DNA from: Gossypium raimondii
Taxonomy: Eukaryota > Streptophyta > Magnoliopsida > Malvales > Malvaceae
Length of the DNA: 64,000 nucleotides
Assembly: GCF_025698545.1 (NCBI RefSeq)
Contig: NC_068571.1
Span: 40,147,733-40,211,732, forward strand
Reading direction: 5' to 3'
Shown: positions 60,778 through 64,000 of the stretch, in pieces
Layout of the letters: each line of letters starts with the position of its first letter
Position numbering within the stretch: position 1 is the first letter of the stretch
Notes under the pieces: model-generated
Told to the model about the DNA's origin: nothing
The model's database searches: none
What the model saw: the letters and a program-made list of their open reading frames with translations, nothing else
Made by a program: the position numbers and the translations under genes

Positions 60778-63117
60778 TGTTGAAACCATTTTTTGAAAAC
60801 AAAAAATTTTAGGTTGTCGACTTTAAAAAATGAAAATTAGGAGTCACCACCAATCTTTTATTGAGGTGTGATTGGATCACCTAAAATGATTTTGGTCTAC
60901 GAGTTTCAGAAAAAAAAAGGTTCGGGAGTCAGTTACGTACGAGGAAGGATTAGCACCCTTGTAACGCCCAAACGTTGGTACAAAGTTGATTAATTAGTGT
61001 CTTAAGGTCGAAAATTTTAAAATATAATCTAAAAAAAACTTAAAACATTACGTATTAAGACCTTTCTCCATTTAGAGAAGCAAAAATGTCACACCCAATG
61101 CGAAAGGGCACAACATTCTAATTTCCTCCAAAATGAATTGGGCCAAAATAATAGTGCGATAAAACTTTAAAAGAACATCCACTTATCCAAGATTTAAGAA
61201 ATCACACCCAATACGTTAGGGCACGATTTCTTTAAAATCCCAAACTCAGAATATTTCCTTTATTATTTTTAGAAAAATCTTCGTTTCGAGAAATCAATGC
61301 GTCACATCCAATACGTTAGGACACAACGTGTTGAATTCCCAATAATGAGTTCTTTATTTTTTATTAAAGAGAAATACTCGATTGTTAGATTTAACAAAGA
61401 AAATCGGAACCCAATACGTTAGGGCTCAATTTCCTTGAAAATCCTAAATACAAACAATATCTCAATTTTGAAAATTTCGTTTTACAATTAAATAAAAGGC
61501 TAGTATAATGTTATGTTGAATATGTGAATAAATGCTCCTTTAAATAAATATCAATAATAAATACAACAATTTCATAGGAATAATATGAAGAAGCAAATAA
61601 ATAAATAAAATAATGACATGCAAAACATCAAATAAATGGGCAAGATAATAATAAAAATATGCCAGCATAAATTAATAAACAAATGATAAAAAATATACAT
61701 GTACACATAAAAAATATATAAGTTTAAAACAATTAAAATAATATCAAAATTAATTAAATAAATTAAACATGTGAATATAAAATATCTGAAAAATATTGGT
61801 TTTTAAAGGTATAAATACATACGTAAAAAACCTATATATATAAAATAATAATTATTTATTATTAAAATATTGATTTTAAGAGAAATATGAAAAAAAGGAC
61901 TAAATTGAATCGCAAGTAAAAATTCGGGGGTAAATCTGCAAATAAATAAAGTCTGGAGGACTAAATTGAATGCGCGAATTACATAGAGGGGCTGGAAGGG
62001 AAATTTTCCCTTCTCCTCTAAAACGGCGTCGTTCAAAAGGATTAAACTGGAATTTAAAATAAATTAAAGGCCGAATTTAAAAAAATAAAAAAATAGAAAT
62101 ATGTTAAAAGGCGGAGGGGCTAAAAGCGCAATTTACCCCTCCGCACAAAAACACGCGGATCCTCGACCGGGTCGGGTCGGCTCACCCAAAACGACGCCGT
62201 TTTGGGCGTCTGAGGGCTCTCCAAAACGACGCCGTTTTGGTACCCTATAAATACTCATAATCTTTCAAAAAAAATCATTTGAAAACCCTTTTTTTTTAAA
62301 AACAAAAAAACTTAAAGAAACACTCTCTCCTCAGTCCATCCTCCGGCCATCGCTCGGTCACCGGCCCTCTGCCGGCCACCACACCGGCCGCCTATCTCCG
62401 GCGCCAGCACCACCTTCCGCGGTGGCCGAAAAAAAGTAAAAAATACCCTTTTAACCTTCTTGACCCCCTGAGCCTAAATCCGGGCTCAAATCTCACAAAA
62501 TATCAGCGGAATTGCCCCAAAAAGTAGAGAAACCTTTCGGCTTCCGGTCGTCTTTCATCGGAGACGACACCCGTAGCCGTCCACGACGATCTAGGGCTCA
62601 AAACACTGGTGATTTCTTCTCTTTTGTTTATTTTATTCGTATGTATATAATGGTAAAAAAATAACAATAAAAAATAAATAAAAACTATAAATAACAACCT
62701 TTGATTCGATTTTTGCTCTCTATATTGCGAAAGTAGTAGTTTTTTATTTCTCTTTTCAAAAATCTGATCACTCATCCCGTATTACAAATGGGTTTTTATA
62801 GTCATGATAATAATAAAAATAGGGAAACAAATTACATTCAGTATCTTCTTGATCTGATATTTGATTTTTGTTTCCTTTTGTGCTTATTTCTTGCAGGCGA
62901 AGGTGCGGAGATCCGTAGGCGAGGCTCGGCTTGACTGCGGCGCTGTTGAAGATTAGAAACCCTAGGGTTTTATCCGTTTTTGGGCCATTGTAATTTGGGC
63001 CACCACTTTATTTTGGTTTGGGCCTTGTAGCCCGTTTGTATTTGGACACTATGGACTGTTTTTATATTATTATTTTGTCTGTTTTTTTGCTGGACCGGGT
63101 AATAATTGGGTGTTACA
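60778..63117 (-). repeat. 5' LTR of element B
   Basis: 2340 bases, TGTTGAAACC at 60778 to GTGTTACA at 63117 on the plus strand. CCAATACGTTAGGGCAC-type motifs recur at about 61094, 61207, 61308 and 61411. On the plus strand, two CAAAACGACGCCGTTTTG palindromes (62186-62205 and 62221-62240) precede TATAAATA at 62246-62253, and a GT-AG block spans 62609-62896. On the element strand a TATAAAAAC lies close to the LTR start, near 63065. Confidence 0.93.
62186..62960 (+). promoter_or_regulatory. Antisense promoter-like and intron-like unit in the LTR
   Basis: Opposite to the retrotransposon strand: two palindromes, TATAAATA, a pyrimidine-rich leader, a GC-rich exon-like stretch, a 288-base GT-AG intron-like block (62609-62896) and a second GC-rich stretch before AAACCCTAGGGTTT. 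Counterparts: 48012-48790 in the other LTR (intron-like block 48436-48724), 3428-4200 in element A (3771-4087) and, on the minus strand, the solo LTR (10760-10463). The open frames inside are not conserved, so a non-coding RNA is more likely than a protein. Confidence 0.5.
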
Positions 63118-63122
63118 TTAGT
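63118..63122. repeat. Target-site duplication of element B, right
   Basis: TTAGT after the terminal CA of the right LTR, matching 46087-46091. Confidence 0.93.
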
Positions 63123-64000
63123 CATTGTAACAGTAACACAATATTCCGAACTTTCATTCTTTTTAATACACATAACATATATCATAATTTAATAAAATTT
63201 CCATAATTTCTGTTGATTCTTATCAAATTTATCACATGTCACTTTTACATATCTTACAATTTAGTCCTTTCTTTTCATACTTCATCAAATATACTCACAA
63301 TATTACTATATCATTCCACACATCAATCATTCTCATATTTTACTTGTATACTCATTTACTTATGTTGATTACAATTCCATCAACTTTATCATCTTTTACA
63401 ATTTAGTCCTTTTACTTACTTTTCTTTCATTTTCTCTTTTACATATTACTTAGTAAATAAAATGAATTCATTATTTACGTATATTTAACCCTTATCATGT
63501 CTTACTCTTCAAGTAAGTATATAATTAAATATCATAACAAGACTTTTATTCACTTAATAGACCTTAACAATTAACATGTTTAAAATAAATGAAACTTTAG
63601 TTGTACTTACAACTCAAAGTTTGGTATCAAGCTTTCTTCTTCTTCTTCTTCTTCTTCTTCTTCTTCTTCTTCCTTTGGCTCCTCACTTCCTTTAATTCTC
63701 CACTTATTTCCCACATTTCTTCACTTTTTCTTCATTTTCCATATCAAAACATACAATATTTGCACATTAAAATCATACCCACATATCATAATCTATGTTA
63801 TTCAAGTAAAACTAGCATGTATTTCATGAAAATTTATCATTTCTTACCTCAATTTCTTGTACTCAACACTAATCTCTACTTTATCACTCCTCCAAAACAA
63901 CTATAGTTGGTCTTCACATGAAATTTTGGTAGTCACTAATCAGGAAGAAAATAGGAGGATTTTACTTTAATTGGCTTAGAAATAGTGAAAATGACTGATT
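63123..64000. other. Older LTR-like DNA, target of element B
   Basis: Continuation of the sequence at 45850-46086 that element B split. Its CAATTTAGTCCTTT-type phrases and base composition resemble the reverse strand of a Gypsy LTR. The frame 63601-63906 spans a microsatellite and is not supported as coding. Confidence 0.4.
63634..63672 (+). repeat. (TTC)13 microsatellite
   Basis: Thirteen perfect TTC units. Confidence 0.95.

Larger units (their letters stand above)
46092..63117 (-). mobile_element. Element B: complete Ogre/Tat-like LTR retrotransposon
   Basis: A 17,026-bp Ty3/gypsy element on the minus strand, bounded by TG...CA LTRs and a perfect TTAGT duplication. In element order: 5' LTR (63117-60778), PBS, leader with paired hairpins, ORF1 (DUF7745 plus coiled coil), gag, protease, candidate intron, RT, RNase H, second archaeal-type RNase H, integrase, repeat-rich 3' region, PPT, 3' LTR (48945-46092). 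The size, extra ORF before gag, second RNase H and intron between protease and RT are together typical of the Ogre/Tat lineage. The LTRs differ only at scattered sites and a few small indels apart from one MITE, so insertion is fairly recent. Premature stops in every ORF mean this copy cannot move by itself. Confidence 0.93.

Noticed and set aside
61090..61430. CCCTAAC motifs as interstitial telomere repeats
   Set aside because: The motif is a longer, LTR-specific 17-mer spaced about 100 bases, not tandem CCCTAAA.
63601..63906. A 101-codon frame with a poly-Phe run
   Set aside because: The run is the TTC microsatellite; the rest is LTR-like DNA.

Overview
The window reads as nuclear DNA of a flowering plant, most likely a eudicot. 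The repeat styles (very long Ogre/Tat LTR retrotransposons with a DUF7745-type extra ORF, and Gypsy LTRs full of CACGGCCGTGTG palindromes) look most like cotton (Gossypium). The genus is an inference; plant origin is firm, because the genes have GT-AG introns and the mobile elements are plant LINEs, Ty1/copia, Ty3/gypsy and hAT-like MITEs. No rRNA, tRNA, CRISPR or prokaryotic feature was seen.

Layout. 1-4314 is the 5' end of a minus-strand, deletion-bearing Ogre/Tat-like retrotransposon (element A) that runs off the left edge. A LINE ORF1 scrap follows, then UDP-glycosyltransferase gene A (6964-5511, minus). 8314-13264 is a 5'-truncated LINE with exact target duplications, split by a solo Ogre-type LTR (10258-12677) with its own exact 5-bp duplication. 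UDP-glycosyltransferase gene B (15723-14265, minus) follows. 16-26 kb is AT-rich DNA and nested LTR debris, including a Gypsy solo LTR carrying a truncated copia element. 26.4-32.4 kb holds a diaminopimelate decarboxylase pseudogene and a decayed minus-strand LINE with a 1.4-kb insertion in it.

33.6-41.6 kb is the gene island: an ARMC7-like gene in six exons, a possible orphan terminal exon, a single-exon MEE60-like membrane protein, a glycosyltransferase family 4 pseudogene, and a five-exon gene for a conserved plant protein of unknown function. 43.3-46.1 kb is LTR debris with a 1.2-kb hAT-like MITE.

46092-63117 is one complete 17-kb Ogre/Tat-like retrotransposon (element B, minus strand) bounded by a perfect TTAGT duplication. 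Its parts are LTR, PBS, hairpin leader, extra ORF1 (DUF7745 plus coiled coil), gag, protease, a candidate GT-AG intron that joins the protease and RT frames, RT, RNase H, a second archaeal-type RNase H, integrase, a 3' region with a 132-bp higher-order tandem repeat, PPT and LTR. Its ORFs carry several premature stops, so it is not autonomous as it stands. The right end of the window is the older LTR into which it inserted.

The most unusual signal is on the opposite strand of the Ogre-type LTRs. All four copies (two of element B, one of element A, one solo) carry a GT-AG intron-like block of about 290-320 bases on the antisense strand, and the better preserved copies have a TATA box and palindromic motifs upstream. 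This suggests a conserved antisense spliced transcription unit.
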